The translations under genes were made by a program, and so were the position numbers. The notes under the pieces were generated by a model. That model had not been told where the DNA came from and made no database searches. It worked only from the letters and a program-made list of their open reading frames with translations. 64,000 nt of DNA from an uncultured Clostridia bacterium. Its GTDB lineage: Bacteria; Bacillota; Clostridia; Oscillospirales; Acutalibacteraceae. Location of the stretch: positions 62,001-126,000 of the forward strand of contig CANQGK010000001.1 in NCBI GenBank assembly GCA_947623175.1. The letters run 5' to 3'. How positions within the stretch are numbered: position 1 is the stretch's first letter; every line of letters starts with the position of its first letter. This document shows positions 35,404 to 44,178 of the stretch, in pieces.

Positions 35404-35898
35404 ATGAAAAAAGTCGGAATTATTATGGGAAGCGACAGCGATTTGCCTATAGTGCAAAAGGCCGTAGATACGCTTAAAAGCTTCGGCGTCCCTTACGAAG
35501 TGCACATTTACTCTGCCCACAGAACACCCGAAGAGGCTAAAAATTTCAGCGCCGACGCGCGCAAAAACGGCTTCGGCGCAATAATCGCCGCCGCGGGTAT
35601 GGCGGCGCATTTGGCGGGCGCCGTCGCCGCGAACACCACCTTGCCCGTAATCGGTATTCCCGTAAAATCCGGCAGCTTAAACGGTGTTGACGCTCTGCTT
35701 TCGACCGTGCAAATGCCTTCGGGTATACCCGTTGCGACGGTTGCGATTGACGGAGCCGTTAACGCCGCTTTATTATGCATACAGATTTTGGCGGTAAACG
35801 ACGCCGATTTAGCCGAAAAGCTTGACCAAAAGCGCAAGGACGACGCCGCCAAGGTTTTGGAAAAGAATAAAAATACGGAAGCACGGTTCAATATTTGA
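35404..35898 (+). CDS. purE: N5-carboxyaminoimidazole ribonucleotide mutase (class I PurE)
   Basis: 164 residues. IIMGSDSDLPIVQKAV at the N-terminus and SAHRTPEEAKNFS with the catalytic His and phosphate-binding residues are the family hallmarks; a GMAAHLAGAVAANTTLPVIGIP segment follows. Class I PurE converts N5-CAIR to CAIR and normally needs PurK, which is not in the window. It is the first gene of the riboswitch-controlled operon and has GGAGG before the ATG. The Lys-rich C-terminal helix is typical. Confidence 0.96.
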   Translation: MKKVGIIMGSDSDLPIVQKAVDTLKSFGVPYEVHIYSAHRTPEEAKNFSADARKNGFGAIIAAAGMAAHLAGAVAANTTLPVIGIPVKSGSLNGVDALLSTVQMPSGIPVATVAIDGAVNAALLCIQILAVNDADLAEKLDQKRKDDAAKVLEKNKNTEARFNI

Positions 35899-35919
35899 TT
35901 TTTTCGGGAGGCTGCTATT

Positions 35920-37344
35920 ATGGGAGGCTTTTTTGGAGCCGTTTGTAAGCATGATGCGATTGAGGACGTATTTTTCGGAACAGATTATCATTCGCATCTC
36001 GGTACGCGCCGCGCAGGTATAGCTTCGTACGACCGCGAAACGGGATTACAGCGTGAAATACATAACATTGAAAATTCGCCATTCAGGACCAAATTTTCCG
36101 GTATTTTCGACGAAATGAAGGGCTTTGCGGCGATAGGCTGCATAAGCGACTACGATCCCCAGCCGCTGCTTATACGCTCGGGCATCGGCGCCTACGCGAT
36201 CTGCGTAACCGGCATAATAAACAATGCCGATGAGCTTATAAAAACTCATCTTTCGACAACGCACGGTCATTTCGGCGCCATGACCGGCGGCAAGGTAAAT
36301 ATGACCGAGCTTGTCGCGGCGCTGATAAACCAAAAATCAGACTTTGTGCAAGGCATTAAATACGCGCAGGAGTCTATCGACGGCACCGCTTCCATACTTA
36401 TTCTTAAGGACGACGGCAGTATAATCGCCGCGCGCGACCGTTTCGGAAGACTGCCCGTTCTTATCGGCAAAAACGAGGACGGCTTTTGCGTTTCCTTCGA
36501 ATCCTTCGCCTATCTAAAATTAGGCTACAGCGACGAAAAGGAGCTGGGCCCCGGCGAAATCGCGGAAATTACGTCGGAAGGCGTTACGCAATTGGCGCCG
36601 CCGCTTTGCAAAAAGAAAATTTGCTCCTTTTTGTGGAGCTATTACGGATATCCTACTTCCTGTTACGAGGGCAAAAACGTTGAAATGATGCGTTACCGCA
36701 ACGGTAAAATAATGGCGCGTCACGACAAGGAAGCGGGATTGTCACAGGATATCGACTACGTGGGAGGGGTTCCCGATTCGGGCACGCCGCACGCCATAGG
36801 CTACGCCAACGAAAGCGGTATCGATTTTGCTCGGGCGTTTATCAAGTACACCCCCACATGGTCGAGAAGCTTTACCCCCACGCGCCAACAGGAGCGCAAC
36901 AAAATCGCCAAAATGAAGCAAATTCCCGTGCATGACCTTATTACAGATAAAAATCTGCTCTTTGTGGACGATTCCATAGTCAGAGGAACCCAGCTTAAGG
37001 AAACAGTCGATTTCCTTTACGCAAACGGCGCAAAATCGGTACATATGCGCTCCGCCTGCCCGCCTATTATGTACGGTTGTAAGTATCTTAACTTTTCAAG
37101 AGCTACGAATGATATGGAGCTTATAGCAAGGCGGGTTATTATGGAGCTTGAGGGCGAAGAAGGATTTAATCACATTGAAGAATACAGTGATTCTTCCACC
37201 GAAAGAGGTAAGAATTTACGCAGAGCTATTTGTGAAAAATTTAATTTCGCATCGCTCGAATTTCAATCCTTAGACGGTATTATCGAGGCTATCGGACTCG
37301 ACAGAGACGAGCTTTGCACCTATTGCTGGGACGGTAAAGAATAA
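35920..37344 (+). CDS. PurF-like amidophosphoribosyltransferase lacking the N-terminal catalytic Cys
   Basis: 474 residues with both halves of PurF: an N-terminal Ntn glutaminase-like domain and a C-terminal phosphoribosyltransferase domain with the PRPP loop LLFVDDSIVRGTQ (about 346-358). Cysteines matching the [4Fe-4S] ligands of the Bacillus enzyme are present (Cys235, 387, 466, 469). The N-terminus reads MGGFFGAVCK, where active enzymes have Cys directly after Met; that position is Gly. The first in-frame ATG, with GGGAGG upstream, leaves no room for another start. It therefore probably cannot hydrolyse glutamine and either uses ammonia or has a regulatory role. I recall similar Cys-less homologues in other Clostridia. 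A normal purF may lie elsewhere. Confidence 0.85.
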   Translation: MGGFFGAVCKHDAIEDVFFGTDYHSHLGTRRAGIASYDRETGLQREIHNIENSPFRTKFSGIFDEMKGFAAIGCISDYDPQPLLIRSGIGAYAICVTGIINNADELIKTHLSTTHGHFGAMTGGKVNMTELVAALINQKSDFVQGIKYAQESIDGTASILILKDDGSIIAARDRFGRLPVLIGKNEDGFCVSFESFAYLKLGYSDEKELGPGEIAEITSEGVTQLAPPLCKKKICSFLWSYYGYPTSCYEGKNVEMMRYRNGKIMARHDKEAGLSQDIDYVGGVPDSGTPHAIGYANESGIDFARAFIKYTPTWSRSFTPTRQQERNKIAKMKQIPVHDLITDKNLLFVDDSIVRGTQLKETVDFLYANGAKSVHMRSACPPIMYGCKYLNFSRATNDMELIARRVIMELEGEEGFNHIEEYSDSSTERGKNLRRAICEKFNFASLEFQSLDGIIEAIGLDRDELCTYCWDGKE

Positions 37345-37371
37345 GATTTTAAATTTAAAGAGGTTAAGAAA

Positions 37372-38412
37372 ATGGAAAATTCGCAATCAAAATCCTATGC
37401 GGAAGCCGGAGTTGACATTACCGCGGGTTATAAAGCAGTCGAGCTTATGAAGCGGCATATTGCCAAAACGGTTACTTCGGGCGTTTGCTCGGACGTGGGC
37501 GGCTTCGGCGGACTTTTTGAATTGGATACCGCCGGTATGGAGCGGCCCGTTCTGGTAAGCGGTACCGACGGCGTGGGCACAAAGCTTAAAATCGCCTTTT
37601 TGCTCGATAAGCACGACACGGTTGGCATAGACTGCGTTGCCATGTGCGTAAACGATATTATCTGTTCGGGCGCAAAGCCGCTCTTTTTCCTCGATTATAT
37701 CGCCTGCGGGAAAAACGTTCCCGAAAAAATCGCCGATATAGTAAAAGGCGTAGCGGAGGGCTGTGTACAGTCCGGCGCGGCTTTGATAGGCGGCGAGACC
37801 GCCGAAATGCCGGGATTTTACCCCGTAGACGAATACGATCTCGCGGGATTTTCTGTAGGAGTCGTAGACAAGAAAAATATAATAGACAATAAAACCATGC
37901 GCGAGGGCGATATTATTATAGCGCTTCCCTCAAGCGGGGTTCATTCCAACGGGTTTTCGCTTGTACGCAAAATTTTTGACGTCGAAAACAGCGATATCAA
38001 ATCTCCCCTGCCCGAGCTTGGCGGCAAAAGCATAGGCGATACCCTGCTTACCCCGACCAAAATATACGTAAAACCCGTTTTGGCGCTTTTGAACGAAGTT
38101 AAGGTAAAGGGTATTTCCCATATTACCGGCGGCGGATTTTACGAAAACATACCCCGCAGCATACCGGACGGCTTAGGCGCGAAAATCCAAAAAAAGGATA
38201 TCCGGATTTTGCCGATATTCGACCTTTTGTCAAAGCGCGGCAATATTTCAGAGCACGACATGTTCAACACATATAATATGGGCGTGGGTATGAGCATCGT
38301 CGTATCCGAAAAGGACGCTCAAAAATCCCTCGAAATACTTAAAGCCAACGGCGAAGACGCTTACATAATAGGCGAAATCGTTAAATCGGACAAGAAGGTG
38401 GAAATATGTTAA
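37372..38412 (+). CDS. purM: Phosphoribosylformylglycinamidine cyclo-ligase (AIR synthetase)
   Basis: 346 residues. [19 protein letters not shown] at the N-terminus, [47 protein letters not shown] and [16 protein letters not shown] are all diagnostic. It makes AIR from FGAM with ATP in the cytoplasm. It follows the PurF-like gene by 27 bp, and its stop codon overlaps the next ATG by seven bases. Confidence 0.98.
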   Translation: MENSQSKSYAEAGVDITAGYKAVELMKRHIAKTVTSGVCSDVGGFGGLFELDTAGMERPVLVSGTDGVGTKLKIAFLLDKHDTVGIDCVAMCVNDIICSGAKPLFFLDYIACGKNVPEKIADIVKGVAEGCVQSGAALIGGETAEMPGFYPVDEYDLAGFSVGVVDKKNIIDNKTMREGDIIIALPSSGVHSNGFSLVRKIFDVENSDIKSPLPELGGKSIGDTLLTPTKIYVKPVLALLNEVKVKGISHITGGGFYENIPRSIPDGLGAKIQKKDIRILPIFDLLSKRGNISEHDMFNTYNMGVGMSIVVSEKDAQKSLEILKANGEDAYIIGEIVKSDKKVEIC

Positions 38413-39026
38413 ACAAAGCAGCTTCCGGATTTGCGGCAGGCGTCCTCATAAGCATAGGCGGCACGGTTTACCTCTCCTGCGATAACAAATACGTGGGCGC
38501 ATTTTTCTTTTCGATAGCGCTTATCTGTATCTGCTTAAAGGGTTATTCGCTTTACACCGGCAAAATAGGCTTTATCCCCGAAAAACACCGAAAGGAAGAG
38601 GTTTCCGTTTTGCTTTTGGGATTGCTCGGCAACGCTGTCGCCACCGTGCTTTTCGGATATATTTTAAGCTTTGCTCTGCCCGCCGTGGGCGAAGCCGCGA
38701 AGGCGGTATGCGCCGCAAAGCTTACCCAACCGGTTTTAAGCACCTTTATACGCGCCTTTTTCTGCGGAATACTTATGTATCTTGCGGTGAGCATTTACCG
38801 CGACAATAAAACCGTTATCGGTATACTTTTCTGTATTCCCGTATTCATACTCTCGGGCTTCGAGCACTCCATAGCGGATATTTTCTACTTTGCGGCGGAC
38901 GGTACCGCAGCTTTAAAGGCGTTTTTATTTATATTAAACGTAATACTCGGCAATTCCCTCGGAGCTATGATGCTGCCCGTTATCACAAAAATCGGTAAAG
39001 GAGCTGACGCCGATGTCAAAAGCTGA
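38406..39026 (+). CDS. Formate/nitrite transporter (FNT) family channel
   Basis: 206 residues with six hydrophobic helices. Family signs are [16 protein letters not shown] in the first helix, a central break region, and [16 protein letters not shown], which carries the conserved GFEHSxA motif with the central His of FNT pores; [13 protein letters not shown] follows near the end. It is somewhat short for FNT (usually 250-280). It overlaps purM by 7 nt and purN by 14 nt, so it is truly part of the purine operon. With fhs at the operon's end, import or recovery of formate for 10-formyltetrahydrofolate is the likely role. Formate is inferred from context; nitrite or another small anion remains possible. 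Confidence 0.8.
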   Translation: MLNKAASGFAAGVLISIGGTVYLSCDNKYVGAFFFSIALICICLKGYSLYTGKIGFIPEKHRKEEVSVLLLGLLGNAVATVLFGYILSFALPAVGEAAKAVCAAKLTQPVLSTFIRAFFCGILMYLAVSIYRDNKTVIGILFCIPVFILSGFEHSIADIFYFAADGTAALKAFLFILNVILGNSLGAMMLPVITKIGKGADADVKS

Positions 39027-39612
39027 GATCGCGGTTTTAGTGTCGGGAGGCGGCACCAACCTACAGGCGATTATCGACGCTCAAAAAAGCGGAATTATAA
39101 AATCCGGCAGGGTCAAAGCGGTAATTTCAAATAATCCCGACGCTTACGCTTTGGAACGCGCAAGGTTAAACGGCATCAAAACCGCCGTATGCAATAAAAA
39201 GGAATTGGGCGACGGTTTCGAAGACAAATTGATTGAAATTTTAGAAGAAAACAATATCGATTTTATCGTGCTTGCCGGATTTATGTGTATTTTAAGCGAA
39301 AAATTCACCTCCCGCTTCAAGGACAAAATAATAAACGTTCACCCCTCGCTTATACCCTCCTTTTGCGGCAAGGGCTTTTACGGCTTAAAGGTGCACGAAG
39401 CGGCGCTTAATTACGGCGTAAAGGTGACGGGAGCGACGGTGCACTACGTTAACGAAATTCCCGACGGCGGAAAAATCATCATGCAAAAAGCCGTGGAAAT
39501 AAAAGAGGGCGACACGCCCGAAATTTTGCAAAAAAGAGTTATGGAAGAAGCCGAGTGGAAAATTCTTCCGCTTGCGCTTGAAAAAGTATGCTCGCAATTA
39601 AATAAGGATTAA
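39013..39612 (+). CDS. purN: Phosphoribosylglycinamide formyltransferase (GAR transformylase)
   Basis: 199 residues. VLVSGGGTNLQAIIDA binds the substrate phosphate. The catalytic Asn and His lie in IINVHPSLIPSF and the catalytic Asp in NEIPDGGKIIMQ. It transfers a formyl group from 10-formyltetrahydrofolate to GAR. The start ATG lies within the FNT gene, with AAAGGAG 9 nt upstream. Length is normal. Confidence 0.97.
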   Translation: MSKAEIAVLVSGGGTNLQAIIDAQKSGIIKSGRVKAVISNNPDAYALERARLNGIKTAVCNKKELGDGFEDKLIEILEENNIDFIVLAGFMCILSEKFTSRFKDKIINVHPSLIPSFCGKGFYGLKVHEAALNYGVKVTGATVHYVNEIPDGGKIIMQKAVEIKEGDTPEILQKRVMEEAEWKILPLALEKVCSQLNKD

Positions 39613-39631
39613 ATAAGAAAAGGTGAATATA

Positions 39632-40348
39632 ATGGCATTGTTTGATTTAAAAACATTATTATCCGAAAACACATACCCCGGCAGAGGAATTATCATAGGC
39701 AAGTCGGCGGACGGCAAAAACGCGATTGCTGCCTACTTTATAATGGGCAGAAGCGAAAACAGCCGCAACCGTATATTCGAAATGTTTGACGGCGGTATGA
39801 GAACCAAGGCTTTTGACGAAAGCAACCTTACCGATCCCTCTTTAATAATCTACAATCCCTATTTAAAGTTAGGTGATACCGATATTATTACAAACGGCGA
39901 TCAGACCGATACCGTTTACGATTTTCTCAAAGACGGCACGACCTTTGAAGAAGCGCTTCATACGCGTGAATTTGAGCCCGACGCGCCCAACTACACACCC
40001 CGTATTTCGGGTATTCTGCAATACGGCTTTGCGGCAAAAACCTTCCATTACAAATTATCGATATTAAAGAGCAGTAACGGCAATCCCGACGCCTGCCAGA
40101 GATTTTTTTACAGTTATAATCCGCTTGACGGCATCGGTCATTTTATCCACACCTATAAGTACGACGGCAACCCCATCCCCTCCTTTGCCGGCGAACCGGA
40201 AGAAGTAGCTTTGCCGAATACCGCGAAGGAGCTTGCCGAACTTGTCTGGAATAATCTCAACGCCGACAACAAGGTATCGCTTTTCGTACGCGCCGTTCCG
40301 CTCGACGGAAGCGAACCCGAAAATATAATAATCAATAAGAACAAATAA
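39632..40348 (+). CDS. Archaeal-type IMP cyclohydrolase (PurO-like)
   Basis: 238 residues from the ATG at 39632 with AAAGGTG 5 nt upstream; a GTG nine bases earlier lies in that site. The sequence matches the stand-alone IMP cyclohydrolase family known from archaea and some Firmicutes: YPGRGIIIGKSADGKNAIAAYFIMGRSENSRNR near the N-terminus and a late FFYSYNPLDGIGHFIHTYKYDG. It closes the ring of FAICAR to IMP, the last step of the pathway, replacing the N-terminal domain of bifunctional PurH. The next gene supplies the other PurH activity. Assigned by recognition of the family; no catalytic residue was checked. Confidence 0.85.
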   Translation: MALFDLKTLLSENTYPGRGIIIGKSADGKNAIAAYFIMGRSENSRNRIFEMFDGGMRTKAFDESNLTDPSLIIYNPYLKLGDTDIITNGDQTDTVYDFLKDGTTFEEALHTREFEPDAPNYTPRISGILQYGFAAKTFHYKLSILKSSNGNPDACQRFFYSYNPLDGIGHFIHTYKYDGNPIPSFAGEPEEVALPNTAKELAELVWNNLNADNKVSLFVRAVPLDGSEPENIIINKNK

Positions 40349-40367
40349 ATTTAAGCGAGGAAACAAA

Positions 40368-41552
40368 ATGAAAGAATTTGAACTCAAGTACGGCTGTAAT
40401 CCAAACCAAAAGCCCGCCAAAATATTTATGTCGGACGGCGGCGATTTGCCTATAGAAATTTTATGCGGCAGACCCGGATTTATCAATTTTCTTGACGCGT
40501 TCAACTCCTGGCAGCTTGTAAAGGAGCTTAAAGAGGCGTTACATCTTCCGGCGGTTACCTCATTTAAGCATGTGAGCCCCACAAGCGCGGCGGTAGGAAC
40601 CGTTCTTCCCGAAAAGCTTAAAAAAGCCTGCTTTGTCGACGATATCGAAGGACTTGACGATTCTCCCCTCGCCTGCGCTTACGCAAGAGCGAGAGGTACC
40701 GACCGCATGTGCTCCTTCGGCGATTGGGTGGCTTTGTCGGACGTCTGCGACGTCACCACCGCTTTGCTTATTAAGCGCGAGGTGTCCGACGGTATCATCG
40801 CTCCCGGCTACGATCCCGAGGCGCTCGAAATATTAAAATCCAAAAGAAACGGCAACTACAACATAGTTAAAATCGATCCCGATTACGTCCCGGCGCCCGT
40901 AGAGCACAAGCAGGTTTACGGCATTACCTTCGAACAGGGCAGAAACAATTTTAAGATCGACGAAGCACTGCTTTCAAACCTTGTTACCGAAAACAAAGCT
41001 TTGCCCGACTCCGCCAAGCGCGACCTTATAATTGCGCTTATCACCTTAAAATACACCCAATCCAATTCGGTTTGCTTCGCGGTAGACGGTCAGGCGATCG
41101 GCGTAGGCGCAGGTCAGCAGTCGAGAATTCATTGCACGCGCCTTGCCGGCGGCAAGGCGGATACCTGGTTTTTGCGCCAACATGAAAAGGTTTTGAATTT
41201 GCCTTTCCTCGATAATATCGGCAGACCTACGAGAGATAACGTTATAGACGGTTACATAAACCGCAACGAGGAGGACGTTTGCGCCGACGGCAATTGGCAG
41301 AAGTATTTTAAATCTAAGCCTTCTCCCCTTACCGACGCGGAAATCAAAGAATATCTTTCAACAATAACGGGCGTAGCCTTGGGCTCGGACGCCTTCTTCC
41401 CGTTTGACGATAACGTTGAGCGCGCTTACCGAAGCGGCGTTTCGTATATCGCCGAGCCGGGCGGCTCCATAAGAGACGACGCGGTTATTGAATGCTGCAA
41501 CAAGTACGGTATTGCTATGGCATTTACCGGAATGAGATTATTCCACCATTGA
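40368..41552 (+). CDS. Stand-alone AICAR transformylase (PurH C-terminal-domain type)
   Basis: 394 residues corresponding to the transformylase part of PurH only. It starts FELKYGCNPNQKPA, contains TSFKHVSPTSAAVGT with the catalytic Lys-His pair, CAYARARGTDRMCSFGDWVALS, and ends with AEPGGSIRDDAVIECCNKYGIAMAFTGMRLFHH, the family's C-terminus. It formylates AICAR with 10-formyltetrahydrofolate; its substrate ZMP is also the riboswitch ligand or its precursor. No IMP cyclohydrolase domain is attached; that role falls to the gene just before it. Confidence 0.93.
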   Translation: MKEFELKYGCNPNQKPAKIFMSDGGDLPIEILCGRPGFINFLDAFNSWQLVKELKEALHLPAVTSFKHVSPTSAAVGTVLPEKLKKACFVDDIEGLDDSPLACAYARARGTDRMCSFGDWVALSDVCDVTTALLIKREVSDGIIAPGYDPEALEILKSKRNGNYNIVKIDPDYVPAPVEHKQVYGITFEQGRNNFKIDEALLSNLVTENKALPDSAKRDLIIALITLKYTQSNSVCFAVDGQAIGVGAGQQSRIHCTRLAGGKADTWFLRQHEKVLNLPFLDNIGRPTRDNVIDGYINRNEEDVCADGNWQKYFKSKPSPLTDAEIKEYLSTITGVALGSDAFFPFDDNVERAYRSGVSYIAEPGGSIRDDAVIECCNKYGIAMAFTGMRLFHH

Positions 41553-41570
41553 TTACAGGAGGTAACGTTT

Positions 41571-42809
41571 ATGAATTTTTTCGAAGAACTTAAAAATTAC
41601 GACAAAGAGGTTGCCGACGCTTGCAGCCTTGAGCTTACGCGTCAACAGCACAATATTGAGCTTATAGCGTCCGAAAACATAGTATCAAAGGCGGTTTTGC
41701 TTGCCGCCGGAGGCATTCTTACCAACAAATATGCCGAGGGCTACCCCGCAAAGCGTTATTACGGCGGCTGTCAATACGTCGATATCGTCGAGGAAATCGC
41801 CCGCGAGCGTGCCAAAAAGCTTTTCGGCGCGGAGCATGCCAACGTTCAGCCCCACAGCGGCGCCAACGCCAACCTTGCGGTTTTCTTTGCTCTGCTTAAA
41901 CCCGGCGATACCGTTATGGGTATGAATTTACAGCAGGGCGGTCATTTATCCCACGGCTCGCCCGTCAATATTTCGGGTAAATACTTTAATATCGTTCCCT
42001 ACGGCGTTAACGACGAAACCGAAATGATAGACTATGATAAAATGCGCGAGATCGCTTTGGAATGTAAACCGAAGCTTATACTTGCGGGTGCGAGCGCCTA
42101 TTCGAGAATAATCGATTTTAAGCGCTGTCGCGAAATTGCGGACGAAGTGGGCGCCTATCTTATGGTAGATATGGCTCATATTGCAGGGCTTGTAGCCGCC
42201 GGACTTCATCCCTCGCCCGTACCCTATGCAGACGTTGTAACCACCACCACCCACAAAACCTTAAGAGGCCCGCGCGGAGGCATGATACTCTGCAGGGAGG
42301 AGTACGCAAAGCAAATTGACAAGGCGGTCTTCCCCGGCACACAGGGCGGCCCCTTAATGCATATCATCGCCGCAAAAGCCGTGGCTTTGGGCGAAGCGCT
42401 CACCCCCGAATTTAAGGAATATCAGACTCAGATAGTTAAAAACGCCACCGCCCTTTGCGACGCGCTTAAAAAGGAAGGGCTCGAAATCGTATCGGGCGGT
42501 ACCGACAATCATCTTATGCTTTTAAAGCTTTTGAACTGCGGCGTTACCGGCAAAGAGCTTGAGCAAAGACTTGACGAGGTACATATTACCGCGAATAAGA
42601 ACACTATTCCCAACGATCCGCAAAGTCCGTTTGTCACAAGCGGTTTAAGACTCGGTACCCCGGCGGTAACCTCGCGCGGCTTTAAGGAAGAGGATATGAA
42701 GCTTATCGCGCAGTGGATAGGCGCGGTCGTATTCGATTATGAGGCTCATAAAAAATATATTGCCGACGCAGTACAGTCGCTTTGCGCTTTACATCCCATA
42801 TACGAATAA
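41571..42809 (+). CDS. glyA: Serine hydroxymethyltransferase
   Basis: 412 residues. [35 protein letters not shown], and [17 protein letters not shown] with the PLP-binding Lys are diagnostic. The enzyme makes 5,10-methylenetetrahydrofolate and glycine from serine. Both products feed purine synthesis, glycine for PurD and the one-carbon unit for PurN and the AICAR transformylase. An AGGAGG site lies just before the ATG. The 95 bp to purD hold no visible signal. Confidence 0.98.
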   Translation: MNFFEELKNYDKEVADACSLELTRQQHNIELIASENIVSKAVLLAAGGILTNKYAEGYPAKRYYGGCQYVDIVEEIARERAKKLFGAEHANVQPHSGANANLAVFFALLKPGDTVMGMNLQQGGHLSHGSPVNISGKYFNIVPYGVNDETEMIDYDKMREIALECKPKLILAGASAYSRIIDFKRCREIADEVGAYLMVDMAHIAGLVAAGLHPSPVPYADVVTTTTHKTLRGPRGGMILCREEYAKQIDKAVFPGTQGGPLMHIIAAKAVALGEALTPEFKEYQTQIVKNATALCDALKKEGLEIVSGGTDNHLMLLKLLNCGVTGKELEQRLDEVHITANKNTIPNDPQSPFVTSGLRLGTPAVTSRGFKEEDMKLIAQWIGAVVFDYEAHKKYIADAVQSLCALHPIYE

Positions 42810-42904
42810 ATTTCCTGTCATAGCCTTTATCCCCGCATTTTGCGCGGACAGCCTTTGGTCATCGCTTATCAAGCGGGATATTTATAAATTAAAGGAGCAA
42901 AAAG

Positions 42905-44176
42905 ATGAAAGTCATGGTAGTAGGCGGCGGCGGCAGAGAGCACGCCATAATAAAAAAGCTTAAGGAAAGCCGCGAAATCACCGAGCTTTATGCCCTACCC
43001 GGAAACGGAGGCATAGCGCAAGACGCGATTTGCGTAGATATAGGCGCCAAGGATATCCGAAAGATCGTTGAATTTGCCGCCGCAGAAAAAATCGATTACG
43101 CCGTTGTGGCGCCCGACGATCCGCTGGTTTTGGGCGCAGTGGACGAGCTTAATAAAATCGGTATTCCCTGCTTCGGCCCCACAAAGGCGGCGGCGATTAT
43201 CGAGGGCAGTAAGGTATTTGCCAAAAACCTCATGAAAAAGTATAACATCCCCACCGCCCGGTACGAGGTCTTCGACGATATAAATAAGGCGCTCGAGTAC
43301 CTTGATACCGCGCCCGTTCCCACCGTTATCAAGGCGGATGGTCTGGCGCTCGGAAAGGGAGTTATAATCGCGCAGACGCGCGAGGACGCCAAAGCCGCCG
43401 TTCGCTCTATGATGGAGGACCGGATTTTCGGCGAGAGCGGAAGCAATATAGTTATAGAGGAATTTCTTACGGGCCCCGAGGTATCGGTGCTGTCCTTTAC
43501 CGACGGTAAAACCGTTGTTCCGATGGTGTCGTCCATGGACCATAAGCGCGCCCTGGACGGCGATAATGGTTTGAATACCGGAGGCATGGGTACCGTCGCT
43601 CCCAATCCTTATTATACAAAGGAAATTGCCGATATCTGTATGAAAACCATTTTCCTTCCCACAATCGACGCTATGAATAAGGAAGGCAGAACCTTTAAAG
43701 GCTGTCTTTATTTCGGGCTGATGATAACCGAAAACGGCCCCAAGGTAATAGAATACAACTGCCGCTTCGGCGATCCGGAGACGCAGGTGGTGCTCCCGCT
43801 GCTTGAGACCGATTTGTTTACGATAATGCGCGCGGTCACGAACGAAACCTTGGACAAAACCGAAATAAAGTTTAAAAACGAGTGCGCCGCCTGTGTAATT
43901 ATGGCGTCAAAAGGATACCCGCAAAGCTACGAAAGCGGATTTGAGCTTAAAATAGACGAAAAAATCGCAGATAAGGTTTACGTTGCCGGAGCAAAGAAGC
44001 AAGACGGCGTATTAAAGACCTCCGGCGGACGGGTACTCGGCGTTACCGCCACGGCGAAAACGCTCGGTGAAGCCATAGAAAAAGCCTACAAAAACGCAGA
44101 AGGCGTAAGCTTTGAAAACGCTTTTTACCGTAAGGATATCGGAGCCAAAGCCCTTAAAGCAATAAAAGGAGAATAA
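42905..44176 (+). CDS. purD: Phosphoribosylamine-glycine ligase (GAR synthetase)
   Basis: 423 residues. It begins MKVMVVGGGGREHAIIKKL with the N-terminal nucleotide-binding loop. The ATP-grasp region has ADGLALGKGVIIAQ, GPEVSVLSFTDG, and MGTVAPNPYYT. The product GAR goes to PurN. The start has an AAAGGAG site. It is separated by only two bases from purL. Confidence 0.98.
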   Translation: MKVMVVGGGGREHAIIKKLKESREITELYALPGNGGIAQDAICVDIGAKDIRKIVEFAAAEKIDYAVVAPDDPLVLGAVDELNKIGIPCFGPTKAAAIIEGSKVFAKNLMKKYNIPTARYEVFDDINKALEYLDTAPVPTVIKADGLALGKGVIIAQTREDAKAAVRSMMEDRIFGESGSNIVIEEFLTGPEVSVLSFTDGKTVVPMVSSMDHKRALDGDNGLNTGGMGTVAPNPYYTKEIADICMKTIFLPTIDAMNKEGRTFKGCLYFGLMITENGPKVIEYNCRFGDPETQVVLPLLETDLFTIMRAVTNETLDKTEIKFKNECAACVIMASKGYPQSYESGFELKIDEKIADKVYVAGAKKQDGVLKTSGGRVLGVTATAKTLGEAIEKAYKNAEGVSFENAFYRKDIGAKALKAIKGE

Positions 44177-44178
44177 AA

